64,000 nucleotides of DNA, from positions 62,001 through 126,000 of the forward strand of contig NZ_CP097160.1 in the NCBI RefSeq assembly GCF_023370115.1, written 5' to 3'. The DNA is from Gulosibacter sediminis (GTDB lineage Bacteria > Actinomycetota > Actinomycetes > Actinomycetales > Microbacteriaceae). A program made the position numbers and the translations under genes. Positions 42,464-49,867 of the stretch are shown piece after piece. The notes beneath the pieces are model-generated. The model did not search any database and was not told the DNA's origin. It saw only the letters and a list, made by a program, of their open reading frames with translations. The first letter of the stretch is position 1. Each line of letters begins with the position of its first letter.

Positions 42464-43480
42464 ATGACCACGCTGGAATCACCCGCCCGGGCAACCACTG
42501 CCGCGTCGAACGAACAGACCCCAACCCCCGCAGCCATCGTCATCGAAGACCTTGCCAAGCAGTACGGTGACTTCACCGCGGTGAACGACGTCACCCTCAC
42601 GATCGAAACCGGCGAGGTGTTCGGGCTGCTCGGCCCCAATGGCGCCGGCAAGACCACGACCATCGACCTCATCGTCGGCCTGCGCGAAGCCACTTCGGGC
42701 AGCGTGCGAGTGCTCGGCCTCGACCCGGTGCGCGACCGCGCCGCCTTCACCGCCCGCGTCGCGGTGCAGCCGCAGGAGGCCAACCTCTACGACACCCTGA
42801 CGGTGCGCGAGACCCTCACCCTCTTCGCCTCGTTCCACGACGCGCCCCGCCCCGTGCAGGAAATGGCCGAGCTCATCGGCCTCGACGACCAACTCAAGGT
42901 GCGCGCCAAGCGGCTCTCGGGCGGCCAACGCCGCCGCCTCCTGCTCGGCGTCGCGCTCATCGGCGACCCGGATGTGGTGGTGCTGGATGAGCCCTCCGCC
43001 GGCCTCGACCCTTCCGCACGCCACGAGCTCTGGGATCTCATCAGCAGCCTCCGCGGCCGCGGCACCACGGTGCTGCTCACGACCCACCACATGGATGAGG
43101 CGAGCGCCCTCTGCGACCGCGTCGCGATCATGGTCGACGGCGGCATCGTCGCCATCGACGCCCCCGACGAACTCGTGCGAGCCCGCTCCCAGGGCCGCCG
43201 CGTCACCTTCACCGTGCCAGCCGGCACCGACCTCGCCGCGCTCGACGAACTCGGCGTGACCGACATCGCCGTCAACGACACCGCCGAACTGCGGCGCGTG
43301 GCCGTCTCGACTACCGACGCCGACGAACTCGTCGTGCAGCTCGCCCAGCGGGGCATTCGCACCCGCGACCTCGCCATCGAAACGCAGAGCCTCGAGGACG
43401 TCTTCCTCGAACTCGCCAGCACGAGCGACTACTCCTCGCGCATCACCGAACCCCGCGGAAAGGGAAGGAAGAACCGATGA
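42464..43480 (+). CDS. ABC-2-type exporter ATP-binding protein (RiPP export/immunity)
   Basis: Cytoplasmic ATPase, 338 residues, of a DrrA/NodI-like exporter. Motifs are intact: Walker A GPNGAGKTTT (~63-72), Q-loop VAVQPQEANLYDTLTV, signature LSGGQRRR, Walker B VVVLDEPSAGLDP and H-loop LTTHHMDEA. A C-terminal domain (~235-338) is typical of drug/antibiotic exporters. The gene has an AAAGGA ribosome site and overlaps the permease (ATGA). Its position at the head of the cluster suggests export of the mature peptide and producer self-protection. Confidence 0.93.
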   Translation: MTTLESPARATTAASNEQTPTPAAIVIEDLAKQYGDFTAVNDVTLTIETGEVFGLLGPNGAGKTTTIDLIVGLREATSGSVRVLGLDPVRDRAAFTARVAVQPQEANLYDTLTVRETLTLFASFHDAPRPVQEMAELIGLDDQLKVRAKRLSGGQRRRLLLGVALIGDPDVVVLDEPSAGLDPSARHELWDLISSLRGRGTTVLLTTHHMDEASALCDRVAIMVDGGIVAIDAPDELVRARSQGRRVTFTVPAGTDLAALDELGVTDIAVNDTAELRRVAVSTTDADELVVQLAQRGIRTRDLAIETQSLEDVFLELASTSDYSSRITEPRGKGRKNR

Positions 43481-44535
43481 CCACGCTCGCCCCAGAAACG
43501 CGCACCTCGCCACCGAAACGGTCGGCCTTCACCGAACTTGCCGCGACCAACGCCCGCGAACTCGTGCGCGACGGCAAAACGATGTTCTTCATCGTCTTCT
43601 TCCCGCTCTTCTTCCTCGGCCTCTTCGGCTTCCTCGGGTTCATGATCGACAGCCAGAACGACGCGCCCGTCGTCGAGGTGGTCGCCGGCGAGCAGAGCGA
43701 CGCGATCCTCGCCGAGCTCGACGCCGCGGGCATCGACGCCACCATCACCGACGACGCGACGCCGGCCGACGGCACCACCGCGATCGTCACGGCCAACGGC
43801 GACACGGCGCAGGTCGTGCTCGACTCTGAGGCGCAACCACAGTGGCGACCGCTCGTCGATGCCGTCTCCTCCGTGGGCATCGCCAAACCCGACATTGCCA
43901 TTGGCTACGAGGATGGTAGCGCCGTGTTCGACCCGCTCAAGAACAGCCTCGCGTCGATCGTGATGGTCTCGTTCCTCACGCTCGCCCTGCTCGGCACCGC
44001 CGTGCCGGTCGTCGGCCAACGCGGCAAGGGCATCCTGCGGGTGCTCGGCACGACGCCGCTCAAGCGCTCCACCTACATCGCCGCCCAGTCGCCCGCCCGC
44101 CTCCTCATCGGGGTGCTGCAGCTCGCCATCGTGGTGGTCGTCACCGCAGTGCTCGGCTACCTGCGCCCCTCCGCGATCCCGGGCCTCGTCATCACCGCCC
44201 TGCTCGGCCTCGCCATGCTCTTCGCGATCGGCTACCTCATCGGCTCCCGGGCCCGAAACCCCGAGTCCACCACGACGGTCGTCTCACTGCTCATCCCGGT
44301 CGCCCTGATGCTCTCCGGCTCGATCTTTCCGCTCACGATGTTCCCGCAGGCCTTCGCCGACGCGGTGCAGTGGCTGCCCACGACGGTGCTCGCGAACGCC
44401 CTCTCGGTCGACCTCGTCGGCGCCGACACCGGCATCGCGAGCTGGGTCTACTGGCTCTACCTCGCCGGCGTCGGCATCGTCGCCGCCGTGCTCGCCGGCC
44501 TCGCCTTCCGCTGGGACCAGGGGGAGCAGCGATGA
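43477..44535 (+). CDS. ABC-2-type exporter permease
   Basis: Membrane partner of the preceding ATPase, 352 residues. A first helix (FFIVFFPLFFLGLFGFLGFM) is followed by an extracytoplasmic domain of ~120 residues. Five more helices come next, with the ABC-2 landmarks GKGILRVLGTTPLKRSTYI (cytoplasmic coupling loop) and MLSGSIFPLTMFPQAF near the last helices. This is the DrrB/YhhJ-like layout common in RiPP clusters. It overlaps the YcaO gene by ATGA, so exporter and modification genes are coupled. Confidence 0.92.
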   Translation: MTTLAPETRTSPPKRSAFTELAATNARELVRDGKTMFFIVFFPLFFLGLFGFLGFMIDSQNDAPVVEVVAGEQSDAILAELDAAGIDATITDDATPADGTTAIVTANGDTAQVVLDSEAQPQWRPLVDAVSSVGIAKPDIAIGYEDGSAVFDPLKNSLASIVMVSFLTLALLGTAVPVVGQRGKGILRVLGTTPLKRSTYIAAQSPARLLIGVLQLAIVVVVTAVLGYLRPSAIPGLVITALLGLAMLFAIGYLIGSRARNPESTTTVVSLLIPVALMLSGSIFPLTMFPQAFADAVQWLPTTVLANALSVDLVGADTGIASWVYWLYLAGVGIVAAVLAGLAFRWDQGEQR

Positions 44536-45875
44536 GCACCAACACCACCACCTCGACCCAGACCCAGCTCGGCGGCCTCGCCCAGCTCGACACCCTCGTC
44601 GGCCCCTACGGCGTCATCAACGGCGTCAACCGCCTGCCGAACCACCCGGGCGAGCCCGCCTTCCCGATCTACGTTGCCGGCCTCGGCGACCTGACGCCCC
44701 TAAGCGCAAACGTGCACGAGTCGACCGGCGGCGCCTCAACCCGCGGCACGATCGACGGCGCCGGCGGCGGTCTCGACGAAGAGAAGGCCTCGCGCCTCTG
44801 TCTCGCCGAAGCGATCGAGCGCTACGCCTCCTGCTTCGTGCCCGAGGACGAGCTGCTCTGGGCGAGCGCCGACGAACTCGGCGCCGAGGCGGTCGACCTC
44901 ACCCGCTTCCCCGAGTGCTCCGCCACAGAGCTCGCCAACCCGCGCTCGTTCATGGCGCCGATCGACACCGCGGCGCGCATCCGCTGGGTGCGAGGCTGGT
45001 CGCTCACCGAGGGCCGCGCGAAGTGGGTGCCGGCCGTGAGCACCTGGCTGCACATCAACGCCCGCACCCACGCCGAACGCTTCACCTCGCCGATCTCGAC
45101 CGGCTGCGCCACCCACACCTCGCTCACCCAGGCGATCATCAATGGCCTCGCCGAGGTCGTCGAGCGCGACTCGATCGCCCTCACCTGGTTGCAGCGCATC
45201 TCGTGGCCGAAGCTCGAGATCGACGTCGACGACGAGCGCCTCGCGCCGTTCCGCCGCCGATACGAGCGCAGCCACGTCACCACCCACTTCTTCGACGCGA
45301 CGACCGACACGGGCATCCCGACCTTCTACTCGATCGACGTCACGCCCGACAACGAGGTGCTCGGCCAGCTGGTCATGTGCAACTCGTCGCTCGACCCGGT
45401 CGACTCGGTCGCGAAGATGTACCGCGAGTCCGCCTCCTCCCGCATCGCCATGCAGTCGAGCCGCGAGCAGCCGAGCGAGGTCGACGAGTTCGTCTCGGTC
45501 TTCCACGGCGCGAGCTACATGGGCGCCCCCGAGCGCCGCAGCGAGTTCGACTTCCTCCTCAACTCGACGACGAGCCGCAAGCTCTCCGAGATCCCCGACC
45601 TCACGACGGGCGACCCCGAGACCGAGCTGCAGGAAATGGTGCGCCGGCTCGCCGCCATCGACGCCGAGGTGCTCGTGGTCGAGATCACGACCGCCGAGGC
45701 GCGGGCCGCCGGGTTCCGCGTCGTGCGGGTCATCGTGCCCGAGCTCATGCCGCTCTCCTTCGTCCACACCGCGCGCTACCTCGCGCATCCCCGCCTCTAC
45801 GAGGCACCCGCCAAGCTCGGCTACCCCGTCGCAGACGAGCCGAACATCAACCCGCTGCCGCAGCCCTTCGCCTGA
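44532..45875 (+). CDS. YcaO-domain azoline-forming cyclodehydratase
   Basis: ATP-dependent cyclodehydratase that turns Cys/Ser/Thr of a precursor into thiazolines or oxazolines, 447 residues. YcaO ATP/Mg-binding elements are in order: GGLDEEKASRLCLAEAIERYA region (~79-99, E..AEAIER) and TGCATHTSLTQAIINGLAEV (~190-209) followed by VERDS. EITTAEARAAGFRVVRVIVP comes next, and the C-terminus ends in NPLPQPFA, the Pro-rich tail typical of azoline-forming YcaO proteins. There is no fused partner domain; the E1-like/RRE function is encoded by the next two genes. ATG 44532 overlaps the permease stop. Confidence 0.93.
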   Translation: MSTNTTTSTQTQLGGLAQLDTLVGPYGVINGVNRLPNHPGEPAFPIYVAGLGDLTPLSANVHESTGGASTRGTIDGAGGGLDEEKASRLCLAEAIERYASCFVPEDELLWASADELGAEAVDLTRFPECSATELANPRSFMAPIDTAARIRWVRGWSLTEGRAKWVPAVSTWLHINARTHAERFTSPISTGCATHTSLTQAIINGLAEVVERDSIALTWLQRISWPKLEIDVDDERLAPFRRRYERSHVTTHFFDATTDTGIPTFYSIDVTPDNEVLGQLVMCNSSLDPVDSVAKMYRESASSRIAMQSSREQPSEVDEFVSVFHGASYMGAPERRSEFDFLLNSTTSRKLSEIPDLTTGDPETELQEMVRRLAAIDAEVLVVEITTAEARAAGFRVVRVIVPELMPLSFVHTARYLAHPRLYEAPAKLGYPVADEPNINPLPQPFA

Positions 45876-45900
45876 ATCGCGAGCAAGAAAGGAACCACCA

Positions 45901-46607
45901 TGCGTGTGCACATTCTCACCACCGGCCCCGCAGGCCACGCGATCGGCGACCAGCTCAGCGCAGCCCTCCGCACCACCGGCGACCAGGTCATCGCGACCGA
46001 GATCACCTCCGACGCGAGCATCGACGCCTCGTTCTGGCCCACCGCCGACTTCCGCATCGTCGCCGCCTGGCGTGACAGCGCCGCCCTCCTCGAAGCGGTT
46101 GACCGGGTCGCCCACGAGGCCGGCACGCCCTACACGCAGATCGTGCTCGAGCACCCGCGCCTTCGGGTCGGCCCGACCATCGTGCCGGGCGGCAGCGGCG
46201 GCCCCGCCGCGACCGAGGGCGGCTGCCACCGCTGCTTCACGAAGCGGCAGCGCCAGCACAACCCCGGCGTCGAGCGCGCATCCGCCCTCTGGGCCCGCTA
46301 CGCGGCCGAGCCGGATGCTGGCCCGCAGGGTTACCTTCCGAGTCACGTCGCGCTCGCCACGGCGATCGTCGACCGCGTGATTGCGGCGGCCCGGGCCGGC
46401 CACCTCGAGACCGAGCGCAACCTCGTCACCCTCGTGCACCTGCTGCAGGGCGGCATCTCGCGCAGCGAGCTGATTCCGCTGCACGGCTGCGACCGCTGCG
46501 GCATTCCGCAGCCCGACGCCAGCTGGCGCGAGCTCGAGCTCGAACTCGCCCACCTCGCCGTCGCCCCGAGCGGCGTCATCACCGAAGGGAGCCTGCACCG
46601 TGGCTAA
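45901..46607 (+). CDS. Cyclodehydratase partner fragment with a four-Cys zinc site
   Basis: 235 residues corresponding to the C-terminal part of the ocin-ThiF/TOMM leader-binding partner proteins. An N-terminal Rossmann-like segment (VHILTTGPAGHAIGDQLSAAL) is followed by GGCHRCF (Cys109/Cys112) and, 85 residues later, HGCDRCGIP (Cys197/Cys200), the paired CxxC zinc site of E1-like partners. In known thiopeptide and azole clusters this is one ~600-residue chain with an N-terminal RRE. Here the RRE is missing and appears fused to the next gene. It probably activates the YcaO enzyme. Confidence 0.8.
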
Positions 46608-48270
46608 CGGAGTACTCGGCGCCACCGCCATGAGCGTCGCCGCAAAGAATGACCCGCAGTTCCGCCTGCCGAAGCTGCCCCGCATCGCCCCCGGCATCGT
46701 CATCGTGCCGACCAACTCCGGAGTGCTCGTCGAGGGCGGCCCCACCCGACAGCTACTCGGCGGCCAGGGCGCACAGCGCGTCATGTCGCAGCTCGTGCCG
46801 CTGCTCGACGGCAGCCGCGACCTCGACACCCTCGCCCACGACTTCGGCGAAACCGAGGCAACCACGCACGCGGCGGTCTCGCTGCTCTACGCGAGCGGCC
46901 TGCTCGAGGATGCGCACGACGAGCCCGCGATCGACGCCGCGGGGTCGGCCGCCCACCTCTTCTACTCACGGTCGATCGACTCGACCCGCGTGAACCCCTC
47001 CGGCGCCCACGCCCTCGAGCGGCTACGGGCCTCGAAGCTCCACCTCGTCGCCGCGAACAACGACGCCGACGCGGCCCTCGCCGGCGCCATCGCGAAGCAG
47101 CTCGACGAGGGCGGCATCGGCCGGGTGACGATCTCGGAGCTCGGCGCCGAGGAGGCCACCGACGACGCACGCATCGCCGCCGCCGACCTCATCCTGCTCA
47201 TTGGCGACACCCCCGCGCTGCGCCGGGCGGCAGGGCTCGCGGTCGAGCACCACGTGCCGAGCTTCCCCGTCATCACCCGCGGCCGGCACGTCTACTACGG
47301 CCCGGTCATCGACGAGACCTACACCGCGAGCTTCGCCGAAATCGCCGGGCAGATCGCCGCCGAGGCCGTGACTCCCGCCGAGCGCGACGAACACGCCCTC
47401 GTGGCCGCGATCGTCACCGGCGACGTGCTCTCGCTGCGCTCCCGCGTCGGCGCGACCATGTCGAAGCAGTCGCTCATGCGGCTCGACCTCGCGACCCTCG
47501 AACAACAGGGGCTCGTCGCCTCCCGAATCACCCGCGACGGCATCCCGCTCGCCTACGCCTTCGAGGCCTCGACCGCCTTCGCGCCGCGCCACCTCAGCAA
47601 CCCGCGCGACCACCAGGTGCACTACAAGGAGTCGAACATCGCGCTCCAGCGCGAGTCGAAGCTCTGGCCGAGCGCCCCGAGCCTGCCGCTGCCGAGGCCG
47701 GCCCACCCCACCGTGGCGTGGCCCGAGCTCGACGCCCCGGCCGACGCGCCCGAGCTGCCCCTCGCAACGCTCACCGACGTCATCGTGCGCTCGGTCGGCA
47801 ACCGCAACCTCGGCACCCCGCTCGAGGGCAAGGTGCGGCGCTGGGCACCGAGCGGCGGCAACCTCGGCTCGGTGCAGGCGTACCTCATCGCGCGCCGCGT
47901 CGACGGCCTCGTGCCCGGCGTCTACGGCTACGACCGCGGCAGCGACGCGCTCGCGATGCTGCCCTGGGCCGACCCCGCCACCGCGCCCGCCGGCATCGAC
48001 CCCGAGGCCGACGCCGTGCTCATCTACACGGGCGCGCTAGCCCGAGTCGGCAGCAAGTACGCCGCCTTCTCGTGGCGCATCCTCCACCTCGACGCCGGCG
48101 TCGCGGTGCACCACACCCGGATGCTCGCGGCGGCCCACCACCTCGAGTCGCGCGCCGCAGGTGCCTGGGACGACGAGGCGATCGCTGACCTGCTCGCGAT
48201 CGACCAGGACGCCGAACCCATCACCGCCGTCGTCTCGCTGCGCACCGCCCCAGAAGGAGCCGAATCATGA
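46600..48270 (+). CDS. RRE-nitroreductase fusion (leader binding plus azoline dehydrogenase)
   Basis: A 556-residue fusion. Residues ~20-105 form a RiPP recognition element-like winged helix (FRLPKLPRIAPGIVIVPTNS...LLGGQGAQRVMSQLVPLLDG) as in the N-terminus of leader-binding cyclodehydratase partners. A Rossmann-like middle part spans ~120-260. Residues ~385-556 form a SagB-type FMN nitroreductase (RRWAPSGGNLGSVQAYLIAR, then RVDGLVPGVYGYD). Expected roles: bind precursor leaders and oxidise azolines to azoles. The start is GTG 46600 with AAGGGAG upstream, overlapping the preceding stop by 8 nt. This domain combination is unusual. Confidence 0.82.
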   Translation: MANGVLGATAMSVAAKNDPQFRLPKLPRIAPGIVIVPTNSGVLVEGGPTRQLLGGQGAQRVMSQLVPLLDGSRDLDTLAHDFGETEATTHAAVSLLYASGLLEDAHDEPAIDAAGSAAHLFYSRSIDSTRVNPSGAHALERLRASKLHLVAANNDADAALAGAIAKQLDEGGIGRVTISELGAEEATDDARIAAADLILLIGDTPALRRAAGLAVEHHVPSFPVITRGRHVYYGPVIDETYTASFAEIAGQIAAEAVTPAERDEHALVAAIVTGDVLSLRSRVGATMSKQSLMRLDLATLEQQGLVASRITRDGIPLAYAFEASTAFAPRHLSNPRDHQVHYKESNIALQRESKLWPSAPSLPLPRPAHPTVAWPELDAPADAPELPLATLTDVIVRSVGNRNLGTPLEGKVRRWAPSGGNLGSVQAYLIARRVDGLVPGVYGYDRGSDALAMLPWADPATAPAGIDPEADAVLIYTGALARVGSKYAAFSWRILHLDAGVAVHHTRMLAAAHHLESRAAGAWDDEAIADLLAIDQDAEPITAVVSLRTAPEGAES

Positions 48271-49016
48271 CCACCACGCCGTTCACCACCGTCACCGAAC
48301 TTCGCGCCCAGCACGAGCTCGTCACCGAATTGCAGCGGGCCGTGCGCCTCGACGCCGACCGCGTCACCCAGCTGCCGCATCCGCTCGGCGAGCGCGACCG
48401 CCTCACCGAGGGCGTGCTCGACACGACGACGATCGCCCCGGTGCGCGTCGAGGCCCCGCTGCCCGAGCGCGAGCGCACCTTCGACGAGGTGCTCGAGCAG
48501 CGCGTCTCGGACCGCTTCTACAGCGACGCGACCGTGGCACCCGAGGCGCTCGCCCGCATCGTGCGAGCCGCCCGCGAGTTCGACCGGTCGACGTGGACGG
48601 AAGATGCGCAGGCCGACCTCGGCCTCGACTTCCTCGTCGCCGCCCGCAGCGTCGACGGCGCCGCCCCGGCGATCTACCGCCTCGTCGACGACACCTTCAT
48701 GCCACTCGCCCCACTGCCCGAGCGCGGCGCGGAGGATCTCGTACTCCAGATCGAGTTCGCCTACGCACCCGTGATCCTCATCGCCCTCGCGCCGTTCGCC
48801 AATCTGCTCGCCCGCTGGGGCGACCACGGCGAACGCCTCGCGAACACCCGTGCCGCTGCGGCCATCTCCGCCGCCCTGCACGAGGCCGCCTCGCTCGGCA
48901 TCGCGGGAAGCCCCTTCGCGGGCTTCCTCACCTCAGGACTCCGCCGGCTCATTGACGCCGACGGTTACGCGAACGCCCAAATGTTCGCGGCCTCATTCGG
49001 CCACCCGGCCGCGTGA
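48267..49016 (+). CDS. Second nitroreductase-like protein
   Basis: A 249-residue protein resembling a SagB-type nitroreductase domain: RVSDRFYSDATVAPEALARI in the FMN-phosphate position, DLGLDFLVAARSVDGAAPAIY, and a C-terminal SAALHEAASLGIAGSPFAG. It is more diverged than the preceding fusion. Nitroreductases are dimers, so it may form a heterodimer with the fusion's C-terminal domain or act on a different azoline. Coupled to the fusion gene by ATGA and directly upstream of the precursor genes. Confidence 0.78.
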   Translation: MTTTPFTTVTELRAQHELVTELQRAVRLDADRVTQLPHPLGERDRLTEGVLDTTTIAPVRVEAPLPERERTFDEVLEQRVSDRFYSDATVAPEALARIVRAAREFDRSTWTEDAQADLGLDFLVAARSVDGAAPAIYRLVDDTFMPLAPLPERGAEDLVLQIEFAYAPVILIALAPFANLLARWGDHGERLANTRAAAAISAALHEAASLGIAGSPFAGFLTSGLRRLIDADGYANAQMFAASFGHPAA

Positions 49017-49066
49017 GTTCACCCAGAAACACCACATCACCCAACCGAAAGAACAGGACACCCATC

Positions 49067-49246
49067 ATGGCAACCACCATCGCTTCGCCCGACGACTTCT
49101 TCTCGACCGAGCTCGAGGGCATCGAGGTCGGCGAGCTCCCCACCGACGCCGCGCTCGCCTCGCTCTCGAGCGGCTCGACCGCTGGCAGCGCCTCGTGCCC
49201 CGCCTCGTCGGCGAGCACGCTCGGCACCGTCGGCTCCTGGGGCTAA
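49067..49246 (+). CDS. RiPP precursor peptide 1
   Basis: A 59-residue precursor. The acidic leader (~1-32) contains DDFFSTELEGIEVGELPTDA. The core is Ser/Thr/Gly/Ala-rich with AGSASCPAS (~39-47) and ends TLGTVGSWG. One Cys (44), followed by Pro, is the main thiazole candidate; about ten Ser/Thr could become oxazoles or dehydroamino acids. ATG 49067 has AGGA about nine bases upstream. Between the nitroreductase-like gene and a sibling precursor, as expected for the substrate of this cluster. Confidence 0.88.
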   Translation: MATTIASPDDFFSTELEGIEVGELPTDAALASLSSGSTAGSASCPASSASTLGTVGSWG

Positions 49247-49300
49247 GCCCCGCTCAATCCAACAACCACCAACACCAAGAAACAGAAAGCAGAACGCACC

Positions 49301-49483
49301 ATGGCGAACAACACCAACCCGATCAACGACTTCATCGCAACCGACCTCGACGCCGACCTCGCGATCGACGCCCTCGACAGCCAGACCGCCCTCGGCACCT
49401 GGGGCTCGGCCGGAACCGCCGGCAGCGCATCCTGCCCCGCCTCGACCGCCAGCTCGACCTCGACCGCTTCGTCGGTCGGCTAA
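49301..49483 (+). CDS. RiPP precursor peptide 2
   Basis: A 60-residue precursor. The leader (~1-33) is acidic (NDFIATDLDADLAIDALDSQ); the core region GTWGSAGTAGSASCPASTA carries the shared AGSASCPAS motif and continues with a Ser/Thr-rich run ending SSTSTASSVG. Cys45 is its only Cys. It shares the 10-residue stretch TAGSASCPAS with precursor 1, at nearly the same offset, while leaders differ. 54 nt separate it from precursor 1. Confidence 0.88.
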   Translation: MANNTNPINDFIATDLDADLAIDALDSQTALGTWGSAGTAGSASCPASTASSTSTASSVG

Positions 49484-49492
49484 CAAAACGAA

Positions 49493-49531
49493 ATGGCCAC
49501 CTCGGTCAACGGCAATCGACGAGGCGACCAT
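49493..49531 (+). other. Imperfect hairpin between precursors 2 and 3
   Basis: 12-nt arms ATGGCCACCTCG and CGAGGCGACCAT with two mismatches and a 15-nt loop, 9 nt after the precursor 2 stop. It could attenuate, or stabilise the upstream precursor mRNA. No T-tract follows. Confidence 0.45.
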
Positions 49532-49586
49532 CTCAATAAATCGCACCACCACTTTACCCACAGCACTTCTCGAAAGGAAACAAAAA

Positions 49587-49766
49587 ATGTCTGAAATCAA
49601 CGGAGAGACCCAGGACCTGTTCGCCGAGGACATCGCGGTTGACGCGCTCGACAACGAGGTGGCCGCCGGCTTCGCCAGCGCCGCCTGCGCTGCCAGCGCC
49701 GGCAGTGCATCCTGCCCGGCCGCAAGCGTTTCGACCGCGGGCAGCTTCTCGTCGGTCGGGAACTAA
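49587..49766 (+). CDS. RiPP precursor peptide 3
   Basis: A 59-residue precursor, too short for many gene callers. The leader is acidic (GETQDLFAEDIAVDALDNEV); the core region begins around AAGFASAACAASAGSASCPA and ends SVSTAGSFSSVGN. It has two Cys: Cys34 and the family Cys43 in GSASCPA. The AxxLD leader element IAVDALD is close to AIDALD in precursor 2. It has the best ribosome site of the three (AAAGGAAACAAAAA before ATG). A 10-bp hairpin follows before the protease gene. Confidence 0.88.
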   Translation: MSEINGETQDLFAEDIAVDALDNEVAAGFASAACAASAGSASCPAASVSTAGSFSSVGN

Positions 49767-49796
49767 CCGCACCCACATCGAGCACACCGATCCGGA

Positions 49797-49833
49797 GGGG
49801 CGAGGGCCGCGGCACCCGCCACACCCTCGCCCC
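49797..49833 (+). terminator. Hairpin after the precursor genes (partial terminator)
   Basis: A perfect 10-bp stem, GGGGCGAGGG with CCCTCGCCCC, with a 17-nt loop, 30 nt after precursor 3 and 34 nt before the protease start. No T-run follows, so read-through is likely. It would give more precursor than enzyme mRNA. Confidence 0.6.
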
Positions 49834-49867
49834 ACCGGGCCGGAGCCCGACCGAAACGAAGGACATC

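Noticed and set aside
45901-46607. TfuA-like protein assignment for the gene after YcaO
   Set aside because: The paired CxxC motifs at 109/112 and 197/200 and the GCDRCG ending match E1-like cyclodehydratase partners, not TfuA. A TfuA relation would instead suggest thioamide chemistry.
49067-49766. Classic thiostrepton/thiocillin-type thiopeptide core
   Set aside because: The SASC tetrapeptide recalls thiostrepton's core, but these cores have one or two Cys and lack the alternating Cys pattern and the Ser spacing. I keep the broader class only.
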